Positions 19,101 to 27,490 of a stretch of 64,000 bases of DNA are shown here, one piece after another. A program made the translations under genes and the position numbers. The stretch comes from Bradyrhizobium sp. 132 (GTDB taxonomy: Bacteria; Pseudomonadota; Alphaproteobacteria; Rhizobiales; Xanthobacteraceae), in assembly GCF_023074185.1 (NCBI RefSeq), contig NZ_JADPKY010000090.1, forward strand, positions 40,993 to 104,992, written 5' to 3'. The stretch's first letter is position 1; every line of letters starts with the position of its first letter. Under the pieces are notes generated by a model. The model saw only the letters and a list, made by a program, of their open reading frames with translations, was not told where the DNA came from and ran no database searches.

Positions 19101-19347
19101 CGGCGGCGAGTTCCGCTCGCCAATGGCGCTCGCGGTGATCGGCGGCCTGATCTTCTCGACCATCCTGTCGCTGGTGTTCGTGCCCGCAATGTTCATGGTG
19201 ATGGACGATCTCGGCGCCCTGATCTGGCGCTTCGGCAAGCGGCTGGTCGTGCACAGCGAGGATGCGGAGGACGCCGGTCATCACGGCGCTGCGCCGGCAG
19301 AGGCAGCGCCGGTGCCGAAGGGCATCGCGCACCCCGCAGCGGAGTAG
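16198..19347 (+). CDS. RND efflux transporter permease subunit
   Basis: A 1049-residue inner-membrane pump of the AcrB/MexB type that exports hydrophobic compounds using proton flow. It begins with the family's MALNISAWSIRNPLPSVVFSVILLILG helix, has two large periplasmic loops and twelve membrane helices. The TM4 region STGILVDDAIVEIENIVRHM keeps the paired Asp of the proton relay. The TM10-11 region has LLMGIVTKNAIMLVEFA. Its start overlaps the adaptor's stop by one base. No outer-membrane TolC-type gene is nearby, so a remote channel is presumed. The substrate is unknown. Confidence 0.95.
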   Translation: MALNISAWSIRNPLPSVVFSVILLILGWVSFTKLAVTRLPSADIPVISVAVSQFGAAPAELESQVTKTVEDAVSGVEGVRHITSQITDGLSVTTIQFALETNTDRALNDVKDAVTRVRSNLPQNVTEPLIQRVDVIGLPIVTYAAISPGKTPEQLSYFVDDVVKRALQGVRGVAQVERIGGVEREILVSLDPDRLQSMGLTAVNVSQSLRGTNVDVAGGRAEIGKNDQAIRTLAGAKTLSDLAGTMIPLFGGGEVRLDDLGTVTDTIADRRTFARFNGEPIVALGIKRSKGASDVKVAEAVQKRIDSLKATYPDVDLKVIDTSVEYTNGNYHAAISTLFEGAILAVVIVLLFLRDLRATVIAAISLPLSIFPAFWAMDLLGFSLNLVSFLAITLSTGILVDDAIVEIENIVRHMNMGKSPYRAALEAADEIGLAVIAISLTIIAIFAPASFMSGIAGQFFKQFGITVSVQVFFSLLAARFVTPVLAAYFLKHGNHQEPPPGRVLRSYHRIVAWSVKHYFITVLVGFGVFAASIWSITLLPQGFLPAQDSSRSLVALELPPGTQLAYTEKVTEDIVARLRKRPEVKSIFVDGGRVPPGTQEVRRAALIINYTPKDSRDITQRELEFSISQELENIPDIRFWFLDENGLRAISLVVTGADANIVNNVASELATQMKRIPTISNVISETTLERPELRVEPRADLAARLGVSTESLSQTIRVATIGDVGPALAKFDVGDRLVPIRVQLEDAARGNLKTLEQLRVPLGEHGEKGGVPLSVIADVKLDQGPTSINRYDRERQATVAADLVGSAALGDATKKIYDLPVMKSRPKGVKVSPSGDAESLNELSEGFATAITAGLMMVYAVLVLLFGTFLQPITILFSLPLSIGGAIAALLITGKQLTTPVWIGILMLMGIVTKNAIMLVEFAIESIRAGTPREEAMIDAGMKRARPIVMTTIAMAAGMMPSALAVGAGGEFRSPMALAVIGGLIFSTILSLVFVPAMFMVMDDLGALIWRFGKRLVVHSEDAEDAGHHGAAPAEAAPVPKGIAHPAAE

Positions 19348-19411
19348 ATTCCGAAAAGGCGGGTCAGAGGCGCGCGCTGGCACAAGTCGGTCGCGCGCGT
19401 TAGCTTACGAC

Positions 19412-19651
19412 ATGGCTTTTGTGCGTATCACGATGGACCCAGCCTGCTGCACCGGCAAAGCCTGCATTCGCGGGCTGCGGTTTCCAGTCGCACGATTGCT
19501 CGGCCTGCTGGCAGTCGGCGAGACGCGCGAATCCATCCTCAATGACTACCCGTATCTGGAGCGTGAGGATATTGATGAGGCGTTGCGATACGCGGCCTCC
19601 CTCGCAGAGGACACAGTCGCCGATCTCCCTCGTACCTTCCAAGCGAAGTGA
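19412..19651 (+). CDS. DUF433 family protein (orphan antitoxin-like)
   Basis: A 79-residue protein: MDPACCTGKACIRGLRFPVARLLGLLAVGETRESILNDYPYLEREDIDEALRYAA is the DUF433 winged-helix core (the GKPCIRG-type motif then DYPxL). Such proteins are usually antitoxins encoded just before a DUF5615/PIN-type toxin. Here the next gene is the convergent crp-like gene, 11 bp after the stop, and no toxin frame is present. The frame is open upstream to 19262 but overlaps the RND gene end; ATG 19412 starts the conserved core. Confidence 0.8.
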   Translation: MAFVRITMDPACCTGKACIRGLRFPVARLLGLLAVGETRESILNDYPYLEREDIDEALRYAASLAEDTVADLPRTFQAK

Positions 19652-19662
19652 AGTCGCTCGAC

Positions 19663-20337
19663 TTACTCGTTCCGCGCGATCGCCGTCAGCTTGGTCATGT
19701 TCCTCAGCAGGATGCGGCCGCGCTGGAGATCGAGGATCGCTTCCTTGCGCCAGGCCTGAAGCTGGCGGTTGACGCTCTCGCGCGCGGCACCTACGAAGAC
19801 GCCGAGCTGCTCCTGCGAGATGTGCACCTCCGAGCCGAAATCGGCGGCGAGCGCGCAGAGGCGCCGCGCGAGGCGAACCGGCAGCGGCTGGAGCATGGAC
19901 TCTTCCATGCGCTCGCTCTGCCAGCGGATGCGCTGGCACAGCAGCGCGATGATCTTGATCCCGACCTTCGGCTCGCGTTCGAGGAAAGCGAGAAAGTCTT
20001 CGCGCCGCAGCACGAACAGCTCGCTGGCTTCGCCCGCGGTCGCATCGGCGGTGCGGCTCTGGCCGTCCAGCACCGCGACCTCGCCGAACAGGTCACCCGG
20101 CCCCATGAAGTTCAGCGTCAGCCGGCTGCCGTCGGAGGAGCCGGTCTCGATACGGACCTGGCCTCGACGTACGCCGAACAGCGCGTCGCCGCCATCGCCC
20201 TTCTGGAATAGCACCTCGCCGTTCCCCAGATGCTGGGTGTGGCAGAGATTCGACAGCCGCTGGAGCTCGTCTGCGCCGAGATCGGCAAACATCGCGTTCA
20301 TTTTCAGGATGACCGCAAATTCGGCCTGCTTGCTCAT
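19663..20337 (-). CDS. Crp/Fnr-superfamily regulator, CRP-like
   Basis: A 224-residue regulator with an N-terminal cyclic-nucleotide domain and a C-terminal helix-turn-helix. The phosphate-binding cassette reads FGEVAVLDGQSRTADATA; Gly-Glu and Arg match cAMP-binding CRP, with Thr for Ser next to the Arg. The recognition helix VGAARESVNRQLQ keeps the RExxxR pattern of E. coli CRP (RETVGR), predicting the TGTGA/TCACA site. No FNR-type Cys cluster is seen. A near-perfect site lies 106 bp upstream (20443-20458), suggesting autoregulation. An adenylate cyclase gene lies 2.6 kb away. Confidence 0.88.
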   Translation of the reverse strand: MSKQAEFAVILKMNAMFADLGADELQRLSNLCHTQHLGNGEVLFQKGDGGDALFGVRRGQVRIETGSSDGSRLTLNFMGPGDLFGEVAVLDGQSRTADATAGEASELFVLRREDFLAFLEREPKVGIKIIALLCQRIRWQSERMEESMLQPLPVRLARRLCALAADFGSEVHISQEQLGVFVGAARESVNRQLQAWRKEAILDLQRGRILLRNMTKLTAIARNE

Positions 20338-20442
20338 TTCAATGTCCTTGTGAATTTCCGTGGCCAGTGTCCCTGGCCCGTTTCCTTGGCAAATCGCTTG
20401 GAACCATCAACATCAGGGTCGCGTAAAACCGCGCCCGGGAAG

Positions 20443-20458
20443 TGTGTCATAAGTCACA
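20443..20458. promoter_or_regulatory. near-perfect CRP-type site in front of crp and asmA
   Basis: TGTGT-CATAAG-TCACA, one mismatch from the TGTGA-N6-TCACA consensus. It lies 106 bp before the Crp-like start and 141 bp before the AsmA start. Confidence 0.65.
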
Positions 20459-20598
20459 TAACTTTGCAGCACCCCAAGACTATTTTTACGCGCTTGGAGC
20501 CGCTTCCCGTCCCGGGATAAACTCAGGCGCAAAGGACGGGTGCAAATGACGGTCATCTGCCGGATTCGACGCCGATTGTCCGTCGCTGGAAAGCCGAT

Positions 20599-22665
20599 AT
20601 GAGAGCAGTGAAATTCGCCGGCGCTGCGGTGGCCGCCGTCATCATCGTGATCGCACTCCTGCTGGTGGTCGGGATCCCCTCGGGCTTCCTGACCTCGACG
20701 ATTGCCTCGCGGGTGGAGAGCGCGACCGGCTATCGCCTGTCGATCGACGGCACCACCAGGATCAGCCTGTGGCCGACGCTGAACGTGACGCTGAACGACC
20801 TCACGCTTGCCGACCCCAAGGACCGCAGCGGCATCACGCGCCTGACCATCGACAGCGTGCAGGCCGACATGTCGCTTTCGAGCGTGTGGTCGGGCCGCCC
20901 GAAGATCAGCGAGCTCGTCGTCACCCATCCCGTGCTCTACCAGCCGCTGCTGCGTGAGCGCCTGCCGAATGCCGGCGGCGCGTCGAAGCCGATCGCGCTC
21001 GATACCGATGGCGCCACCATCGACCGCGTCAAAGTCACCGATGGCGAGATCGCATTCGCGCGCGTGCGCGACCGCGTCGAGAGCCGCATCAGCGCCGTCA
21101 ATGCCGATGCGATCGTCGATCGCGACCGCAAGATCAACATCACCGGCACCGCGCGGGTCGGCGAGCACCCGACCAAGTTCGACATCAAGGCGACGACGCC
21201 GGCGCCGCCCGCCGACCGGCCGACCATTCCGGTGGATTTCGCCATCGACATGCCCGACGTGCTGAAGTCCCAGCTCGCAGGTCACGCCGAGATGCGGCTC
21301 AACGGCGATGTCGTGATGATCAACGGCGTGAACGGCACGCTCGGCGATGGCGCCTTCAACGGCTGGGCCTCGGTCGATATCGCGAGCAAGCCTCTGGTCA
21401 AGGTCGATCTCGACTTCCAGCGGCTCGCGATCCCGCTGGCGAAATCGCCGGAAGGCGCGTCCGGACAGCCCTGGAGCGATGCGCCGATCGACGTGTCCGG
21501 GCTCAATTATGTCGATGCGCAAATCAGGATCTCGGCGCACGAGGCCGTCATCGGCGATGCGCGCCTCGCGCCGCTGGCGATCGATGCAAAGCTCGCCGGC
21601 GGCGTACTGAAGGCCGGCACCGCCAATCTCGGCGCCTATGGCGGCGAGGTCTCGGGCGAAGTGATCCTAGATGCGACCAGCGGCGCGCCGAGCTTCGCCA
21701 TGCATTCCGACCTCACCGGCGTGCGCGCGCTGCCGCTGCTCCAGGGCCTTGCCGAATTCGACCGGATCGACGGCAAGCTGCAGGCCAAGCTCGCGCTGCG
21801 CAGCGCCGGCACCAGCCAACGCGCCTTGATGGCGAACATGCAGGGCACCGCCTTCGTCACTTTCCAGGACGGCGCCATCCGGGGCATCAACATCGCGCAG
21901 ATGATCCGCTCGCTGACGTCGGGCACGCTGTCCGGCTGGCAGGACAACCAGAACAACAGCCAGGAGCAGAGCACCGATCTGTCACAGCTCTCGGCGTCCT
22001 TCCGCATCGACAAGGGTCAGGCGGTGACGACCGATCTCAATCTGATCGGGCCACTGGTGCGACTCACCGGCGCCGGCACCATCGCGCTCGACACCAAAAT
22101 GATGGGTTTTCGCGTCGAGCCGAAGCTGGTGATGACGACCGAAGGCCAGGGTCGCGCCTCCGAGCCGGTCGGCTTCGGCATCCCCGTGATGATCCAGGGC
22201 AGCTGGTCGCAGCCGCGTATCTATCCTGACATGAGCGGCATGCTGGACAATCCGGACGCCGCCTATGCCAAGCTGCGCGAGATGGGCAAGGGCCTGTTCG
22301 GCCCCGACGGCGCCGGGCTCGACAATATTTTGGGCAGCCTTGGTCTCGGCGGCACGACCGCGCCGGGTGGCGGCAATGCAGCCGGCAATGCCAATCCGCA
22401 AACCCAGCAGCCGGGACAGAACAATCCGCTCGGCGGCCCCTTGGGCGAGGCGATCGGCAATCTGATCCAGCAGGGACTTTCCAGCGGTGCGGCAACCGGC
22501 ACGGGCAACGGAACGGCCACCGGCCGCAGCCGCAGCCTGCCAGCAACGCCATCGACACCGGCGCCTCAGGCCTCCCCCGCGCCCCCCGCCCAGGAGGACC
22601 CGCCGACGGCACCGCAGGACAGCCAGCCGATGAACGACGTGCTGCGGCAGCTCTTCAATCGATGA
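20599..22665 (+). CDS. AsmA family protein
   Basis: A 688-residue protein with one N-terminal membrane helix (FAGAAVAAVIIVIALLLVVGI) followed by a long periplasmic beta-rich region. The start, VESATGYRLSIDGTTRISLWPTLNVTLNDLTLADPKD, is the AsmA signature, and GFRVEPKLVMTTEGQG...VGFGIPVMIQGSWSQPRIYPDMSG is the AsmA C-terminal core. Residues after about 585 are rich in Gly, Asn, Gln and Pro and probably disordered. The family is tied to outer-membrane assembly and lipid transport between membranes. It is divergent from crp. Confidence 0.88.
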   Translation: MRAVKFAGAAVAAVIIVIALLLVVGIPSGFLTSTIASRVESATGYRLSIDGTTRISLWPTLNVTLNDLTLADPKDRSGITRLTIDSVQADMSLSSVWSGRPKISELVVTHPVLYQPLLRERLPNAGGASKPIALDTDGATIDRVKVTDGEIAFARVRDRVESRISAVNADAIVDRDRKINITGTARVGEHPTKFDIKATTPAPPADRPTIPVDFAIDMPDVLKSQLAGHAEMRLNGDVVMINGVNGTLGDGAFNGWASVDIASKPLVKVDLDFQRLAIPLAKSPEGASGQPWSDAPIDVSGLNYVDAQIRISAHEAVIGDARLAPLAIDAKLAGGVLKAGTANLGAYGGEVSGEVILDATSGAPSFAMHSDLTGVRALPLLQGLAEFDRIDGKLQAKLALRSAGTSQRALMANMQGTAFVTFQDGAIRGINIAQMIRSLTSGTLSGWQDNQNNSQEQSTDLSQLSASFRIDKGQAVTTDLNLIGPLVRLTGAGTIALDTKMMGFRVEPKLVMTTEGQGRASEPVGFGIPVMIQGSWSQPRIYPDMSGMLDNPDAAYAKLREMGKGLFGPDGAGLDNILGSLGLGGTTAPGGGNAAGNANPQTQQPGQNNPLGGPLGEAIGNLIQQGLSSGAATGTGNGTATGRSRSLPATPSTPAPQASPAPPAQEDPPTAPQDSQPMNDVLRQLFNR

Positions 22666-22828
22666 TGGGCGGACCAACGCTCTGGACTCCACGCCAATCC
22701 CTTACCTCGGCCTTGTCTCACCCTGCTTCATCCGAACGGATGAGACTGCGACAATTCACCACCCGTCCGGCCCAAACCGGCGTCCCCAGCGGGTAACCAG
22801 GCCTGCCGGTCCACCGGTCGTCCGGTCC

Positions 22829-22853
22829 AAATTATGCTAGCAAATTATGCTAG
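22829..22853. repeat. 13-bp tandem duplication before the adenylate cyclase gene
   Basis: AAATTATGCTAG occurs twice with one C between (22829-22840 and 22842-22853), 63 bp before the cyclase start. Each copy contains a TATGCT, a fair -10 hexamer, in an otherwise G+C-rich region, so the promoter may be doubled. Confidence 0.6.
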
Positions 22854-22915
22854 AAGGACCGCTGGGCCCGTACAGGCCGTAGCGCCGGCGTCGATGGCGG
22901 CGCGAGAGGATCGGG

Positions 22916-25363
22916 ATGGCGGGAGCGAACGAGAAGACACGGTTTCTGCGCGAGGGCCTGTTCGCCAAATACGTCGTCTCTCTCGTCGGCCTCGTCGTGT
23001 TCGTGCTCGCCGTCAACGGGGCGATGGAGAGCTGGATCTCCTACCGCGCCACCAAGACACAGCTGACTGACGGTCTCGAAGACAAGGCGCAGGCTGCCGC
23101 GCGGCGGATCGAGCAGTCGATCTCCGAGCTCGAGCGCCAGATCAGCTGGGTGACGCGGGCGAGCCAGGACACGATCGAGAAGCGCCGCGCCGACTACGCC
23201 CAGCTGCTGCACCAGGTCTCGGTCGTCAACCAGCTGTTCCAGCTCAACGGCGAGGGCCGCGAGGTGCTGCGCGTCTCGCGCCAGTCGACCACGACCGGCA
23301 GCAATGCCGACCTCTCCCGCGACATGCGCTTCACCGACACGGTCGCCCGCGGCGTCAGCTACGCGCCGGCGTGGTTCTCCGACCGGACGCCGTTCATGTC
23401 GATCTCGGTGGCGCATTCCGGTTTCAACGCCGGCGTCACTGTGGCCGAGCTCGACCTCAGCTTTCTCTCCGAGTACCTCACCGACGCCCAGGTCGGCAAG
23501 GCGGCCTTCGCCTATGTGGTCGATCCGCGCGGCCGCGTGCTGGCGACGTCGTCGAAGGGGCCGGACGTCGGCAAGGATTTGTCGAAGCTGCCGCAGGTGG
23601 CGGCCGCGGTCGCACCAGGCCACGAGCCCGACAATTCGGGCACCGACTTCAACGGCCATGCGGTGATGAGCGCCGCGAGCACCGTGCCGAAGCTCGGCTG
23701 GAGCGTGATGTTCGAGCAACCGACCACGCAGGCCCTGATGCCGATCCGCGACCAGCTGGTGCGTATCGCGCTGCTGATCGGCATGGGCCTGCTGATCGCG
23801 ATCCTCGCCGGCACGCTGCTCGCCCGCCGCATGATCATTCCGATCACGGCGCTGCGCGACGGCGCGCACAAGCTCGGCGAGGGCGATTTCAGCCATCGCA
23901 TCGACGTGCACACCTCCGACGAGCTGGAAGATCTCGCCGGCCAGTTCAACCGCATGGCCGGCCAGCTCCAGGAGACCTATTCGGACCTGGAGACCAAGGT
24001 CGAGGAGCGCACCCGCGATCTCGCGCAGTCGATCAACGAGCTCAAGGTGCTGGAAGAGGTCGGCCGCGCGGTCGCCGCCTCGCTCGATCTCAATGCCGTT
24101 CTGCCGACGATCGCCGCGCGCGCGATCGAGATCACCCATGCCGACGCGGTGCTGATCTACGGCTATGACGCGCAGGCGCGCCGCTTCAATCTGGTCGAGG
24201 CCAACGGCATCGACAAATCCGCCGATGGCGCCCATGTCACCATCGACGAAGGCCAGGACATCCTGAGCGATGCGGCCGGGAGCGGCGAACCGATCGCGAT
24301 CGCCGATCTCGACCAGGCCGCCGGGCAGCCGCTGCGCGACGTCGCGATCGATGCCGGCTTCCACTCGGTGCTGGTGGTGCCGCTAGTGGACCAGCAGGGC
24401 ACGCTCGGCTCGCTGGTGGTGCTGCGCCGCGCCAGCGGCGAGTTCGCCGCCAGCATCATCGGCCTGATGCGCACCTTCGCCAACCAGGCGGTGCTCGCGA
24501 TGCGCAACGCGCGGCTGTTCACCGAGGTCGACCACAAGGGCCGCGAGCTCGCCGCTGCGCACGAGACCGTGCAGCAGCAGGCGGCAAAGCTCCAGGAGCA
24601 GACCGAGCAGCTGCGCAACTGGAACCGCTCGCTGGAGGAGCGCGTCGAGAAACAACTCGGCGAGATCGGCCGCATCAAGCGGCTCGAACGTTTCCTCGCC
24701 CCGCAAGTGGCGCAGCTGATCGCGTCCTCCGACGGCCACGACGCGCTGCTCGACAGCCACCGCCGCGAAGTCACCGTCGTGTTCTGCGATTTGCGCGGCT
24801 TCACATCATTCACGGAGGCGACCGAGCCGGAAGAGGCGATGAACGTGCTGCGCGAATATCACGCGGCACTCGGCGAGCTGATCCACCGCTACGAAGGAAC
24901 GCTCGACCGCTTTGCCGGCGACGGCGTGATGATCCTGTTCAATGCGCCGATTCAATTCGCCGACCACACCAAGCGCGCGGTCAAGATGGCGGTGGAGATG
25001 CGCGACGTGATTGGCCAATTGACCGAGAAATGGAAGAACCGCGGCCACTCGCTCGGCTTCGGCGTCGGCGTCGCCATGGGCTACGCCACGCTCGGCCAGA
25101 TCGGCTTCGAGCAGCGGCTCGAATATGCCGCGATCGGCAGCGTCACCAACCTCTCCTCCCGCCTCTGCGACGAAGCCAAGGCCGGCCAGGTCGTCGTCAG
25201 CCGGCGGGTCTACGGCATGGTCGAGCCCTGGGTCGAAGCCCGCGCGCTCGACGATCTCGTGCTCAAGGGCTTCAATCACCCCGTGCTCGCGATGGAGATT
25301 CTGTCGTGGCGCGAGGAGGTGGAGAACGTGGTGGATGCGGCGGCCGCAAGGCGGCGGATGTGA
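22916..25363 (+). CDS. sensor class III adenylate cyclase (periplasmic sensor-HAMP-GAF-cyclase)
   Basis: An 815-residue membrane sensor. It has an N-terminal helix (VVSLVGLVVFVLAVNGAM), a periplasmic sensor domain (about 45-275), a second helix (LVRIALLIGMGLLIAILAGTLLA), HAMP, a short coiled coil, GAF (about 375-540), another coiled coil and a class III cyclase domain. The two metal-binding Asp are D625 (VVFCDLRGFTSF) and D669 (RFAGDGVMILFN), and the transition-state region is AIGSVTNLSSRLCDEAKAGQ. It should make cAMP from ATP. With the Crp-like gene 2.6 kb away it offers a local source of the Crp ligand. ATG 22916 has GAGAGGA upstream. Confidence 0.88.
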   Translation: MAGANEKTRFLREGLFAKYVVSLVGLVVFVLAVNGAMESWISYRATKTQLTDGLEDKAQAAARRIEQSISELERQISWVTRASQDTIEKRRADYAQLLHQVSVVNQLFQLNGEGREVLRVSRQSTTTGSNADLSRDMRFTDTVARGVSYAPAWFSDRTPFMSISVAHSGFNAGVTVAELDLSFLSEYLTDAQVGKAAFAYVVDPRGRVLATSSKGPDVGKDLSKLPQVAAAVAPGHEPDNSGTDFNGHAVMSAASTVPKLGWSVMFEQPTTQALMPIRDQLVRIALLIGMGLLIAILAGTLLARRMIIPITALRDGAHKLGEGDFSHRIDVHTSDELEDLAGQFNRMAGQLQETYSDLETKVEERTRDLAQSINELKVLEEVGRAVAASLDLNAVLPTIAARAIEITHADAVLIYGYDAQARRFNLVEANGIDKSADGAHVTIDEGQDILSDAAGSGEPIAIADLDQAAGQPLRDVAIDAGFHSVLVVPLVDQQGTLGSLVVLRRASGEFAASIIGLMRTFANQAVLAMRNARLFTEVDHKGRELAAAHETVQQQAAKLQEQTEQLRNWNRSLEERVEKQLGEIGRIKRLERFLAPQVAQLIASSDGHDALLDSHRREVTVVFCDLRGFTSFTEATEPEEAMNVLREYHAALGELIHRYEGTLDRFAGDGVMILFNAPIQFADHTKRAVKMAVEMRDVIGQLTEKWKNRGHSLGFGVGVAMGYATLGQIGFEQRLEYAAIGSVTNLSSRLCDEAKAGQVVVSRRVYGMVEPWVEARALDDLVLKGFNHPVLAMEILSWREEVENVVDAAAARRRM

Positions 25364-25384
25364 GTTTGCTTTGAACGACAGCTG

Positions 25385-25409
25385 AACTTGTAAGAAATTC
25401 TTACAAGTT
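25385..25409. promoter_or_regulatory. 25-bp near-perfect palindrome, candidate operator
   Basis: Twelve-base arms AACTTGTAAGAA / TTCTTACAAGTT around a single A. It is AT-rich, 21 bp after the cyclase stop, and lacks a following T-run, so it looks more like an operator than a terminator. The next gene starts at 25478 or later. Confidence 0.6.
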
Positions 25410-25477
25410 GCCGCCGTCCCTCCAAACAAAAAGTGCGAAAACAACCCCATGCACAGTAGACGGCCGCTGCGAGATCA

Positions 25478-26206
25478 ATGACTTACGCGGCTGCCGATGT
25501 TGGGGGCCGGCAGTTTGACACGTCGGGCAAAACACCGGCAGGATGGCATCATCCCCACGAACCACATCCCTCCTTCTCGCGACTAACGATCGCCTCAGCG
25601 ACGGGGCGAAAATTCGGCGAGATGGTGCAGGCGCACCCCTCGCATCTGCGCCTCTCGCGCATGACTGTCATCCTTGATTACGAATATGCGGCGCTGCTGC
25701 TGACGAAGCATGAATACGAGGGTACGTTCGCGACGCCGCCCGCGCCGCTTCCGCTTGCGACGGCCGACCGGCCGCGCTGGCTCGATGTCGGCGGCGCCAG
25801 CGCTTTCTTCGAGGTTGCCGCGCCTTACGCGAAGAAGATGTTCGCGAGCCCTCCGCGCGCCGATCTGACCGAGACCCGCGCGATCGCGTTGCAGCCGCGT
25901 GCGAGCGATCCCAATGCCGGCAAGAGCCCGCAGGACGAGCACACGCGCCAAAATCCGCCGAGCGGCTATCAGATCTACTATTATTATGTCGGCGGCGTGC
26001 GGAGCCGCGACAATTTCCGCCTGCACGATTGGGGCAAGGAGCACGCCCACAATCATCTCGGCGGCACCATGCGGCCCTGCCAGGCGGTGCCGGAGATGAG
26101 CCCGTTCTACGTCGAGTTCGAGGAATATTTCGGCGGTTACAATTTTGCCGGCGGCAACGCGCAGCTCGACTTCAAGGACATAAAGTTCGACTGGGCGTGC
26201 GGGTGA
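25478..26206 (+). CDS. uncharacterised protein
   Basis: I do not recognise this protein. The frame gives 242 residues from ATG 25478; ATG 25622 and ATG 25661 (MTVILDYEYAALLLTKHEYEG, 181 residues) are also possible, and none has a strong ribosome site. The C-terminal half is rich in Tyr, His and Gly, with YQIYYYYVGG, LHDWGKEHAHNHLGG (a cluster of four His that could bind metal) and FYVEFEEYFGGYNFAGGNAQLDFKDIKFDW. No signal peptide or membrane helix is evident. It follows the palindrome at 25385 and its stop abuts the convergent gene's stop (TGATCA). Confidence 0.5.
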   Translation: MTYAAADVGGRQFDTSGKTPAGWHHPHEPHPSFSRLTIASATGRKFGEMVQAHPSHLRLSRMTVILDYEYAALLLTKHEYEGTFATPPAPLPLATADRPRWLDVGGASAFFEVAAPYAKKMFASPPRADLTETRAIALQPRASDPNAGKSPQDEHTRQNPPSGYQIYYYYVGGVRSRDNFRLHDWGKEHAHNHLGGTMRPCQAVPEMSPFYVEFEEYFGGYNFAGGNAQLDFKDIKFDWACG

Positions 26207-27490
26207 TCACACCCCGCGCTTCGGCCCGATCGCCTCGAAGCTGGCCTTCTGCTCGTCGCTTAGATCAGCCTCGAAATCATCGAGCGCGTCAGTGACGTCG
26301 TTCACCGCCTGCAGCATCGTCTCCAGCCGCGCCTTGGCAGTGGCAAGGCGGGCCTGCGGGGTCGGTGCTGCTTTTGACGGACAGGCGCTCAACGTCTCCA
26401 TGGTGCGCAGCGTGGTGTCCTGAAGTACGTCGAGACGCGCGCGGGCGATGTCGTCGAGTTTGAGCGTGGACGCGATGTCGGCCGCGGGCCATTGCTGCTG
26501 CACGAGCTGCTCGTATTGGCGCTGCACTTTCTCATCGTAGCGGGGATCGCTGTCCGCCTGGCAGGCCGATGCCGCCTGGGGATTCTTTTGCTGGATCGAC
26601 GCAAGCGCGGCGCTGCGGTCCTTGGCCAGCGCATCGAGCTTTGTCTTCTGGTCGTCGTTGAGGAGATCGACGAATTTTATCAGCGCAGGTGCAACCGCGT
26701 CCGTTGCCTTAATCATGGCCGCGAGGCGCTCGCGCATCAGACCGAGCCGCTCCATGGCCGTCGCAGGGACCTGCGTTGGGCAGGCGGCGCGGATCGTGTC
26801 GCGCGCCGCCTGCCAGGCGGTGGCGAGTTCGTCGAGCGCTGTGCGCTGCAATTCGTTCGGCTGCACGGCAGCGGCGATGCGGTCGACCGGCAGGCCGCCG
26901 GTGTCGCTGGCATCGCAGACAGTCTCGGCGGTCGGCACTCTCCGTCCGCGCCTGCCTTGCGGCGCGGCGTAGGCGGCAAGCTCGGTTACCGCATAGGGCG
27001 AAAAGATCGCGGCATAGATGTCGCCATAGCCATAGAGCGAGAGGCTGGTCGCATCGCCGAGGATGATTGCGGTGGTGAGGTCGTCATGCGCGAACGGCCA
27101 GAACACCGGGCCAGCCCAGCCGTAGCTGCCATCGGGGTGACGCCACCAGCCTTGCGGGCGCTTGCCGCCGTGCCAGCCCGACAGGGCAGCTTGCGCCGTG
27201 AGCGCCGCACGCATGATGTAGGGATTGGCAGGCTGCCCTCGCTCAACACCACGAGGATCTTGTGACCGCAGCGCTGCGGAGCGGTTGCGGCCGCCTCGCA
27301 CCGCCATGCGCGCGTGGCGCAGGCGCGACAGGCCGATCACGTGGCCGACGGCGAAGCGCGCGACACCGAGCGGGCCGCCGCGCAATCCGAACTGCGCCTC
27401 GGCGCGATTTGGCAACAGCACCGCCAGCATCACGAGGGTTGCGCCCGTTAGCGCCAGCCCCAGCCTGGGGCCCATGCGTGATCTCGACAT
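26207..27490 (-). CDS. LTXXQ-motif / Spy-like periplasmic protein
   Basis: A 427-residue exported protein. The signal peptide is MGPRLGLALTGATLVMLAVLLPNRAEA, so mature protein starts near QFGLRGG. The C-terminal two thirds are two helical repeats with ALDELATAWQAARDTIRAACP and LLNDDQKTKLDALAKDRSAAL, the LTXXQ-type pattern of Spy/CpxP-like proteins, each closed by paired Cys. A tryptophan/glycine-rich part (GWWRHPDGSYGWAGPVFWPFAHDD) precedes it. ATG 27490 is used; ATG 27475, at the signal peptide itself, is equally likely. A role in envelope stress or chaperoning is inferred. Confidence 0.72.
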   Translation of the reverse strand: MSRSRMGPRLGLALTGATLVMLAVLLPNRAEAQFGLRGGPLGVARFAVGHVIGLSRLRHARMAVRGGRNRSAALRSQDPRGVERGQPANPYIMRAALTAQAALSGWHGGKRPQGWWRHPDGSYGWAGPVFWPFAHDDLTTAIILGDATSLSLYGYGDIYAAIFSPYAVTELAAYAAPQGRRGRRVPTAETVCDASDTGGLPVDRIAAAVQPNELQRTALDELATAWQAARDTIRAACPTQVPATAMERLGLMRERLAAMIKATDAVAPALIKFVDLLNDDQKTKLDALAKDRSAALASIQQKNPQAASACQADSDPRYDEKVQRQYEQLVQQQWPAADIASTLKLDDIARARLDVLQDTTLRTMETLSACPSKAAPTPQARLATAKARLETMLQAVNDVTDALDDFEADLSDEQKASFEAIGPKRGV

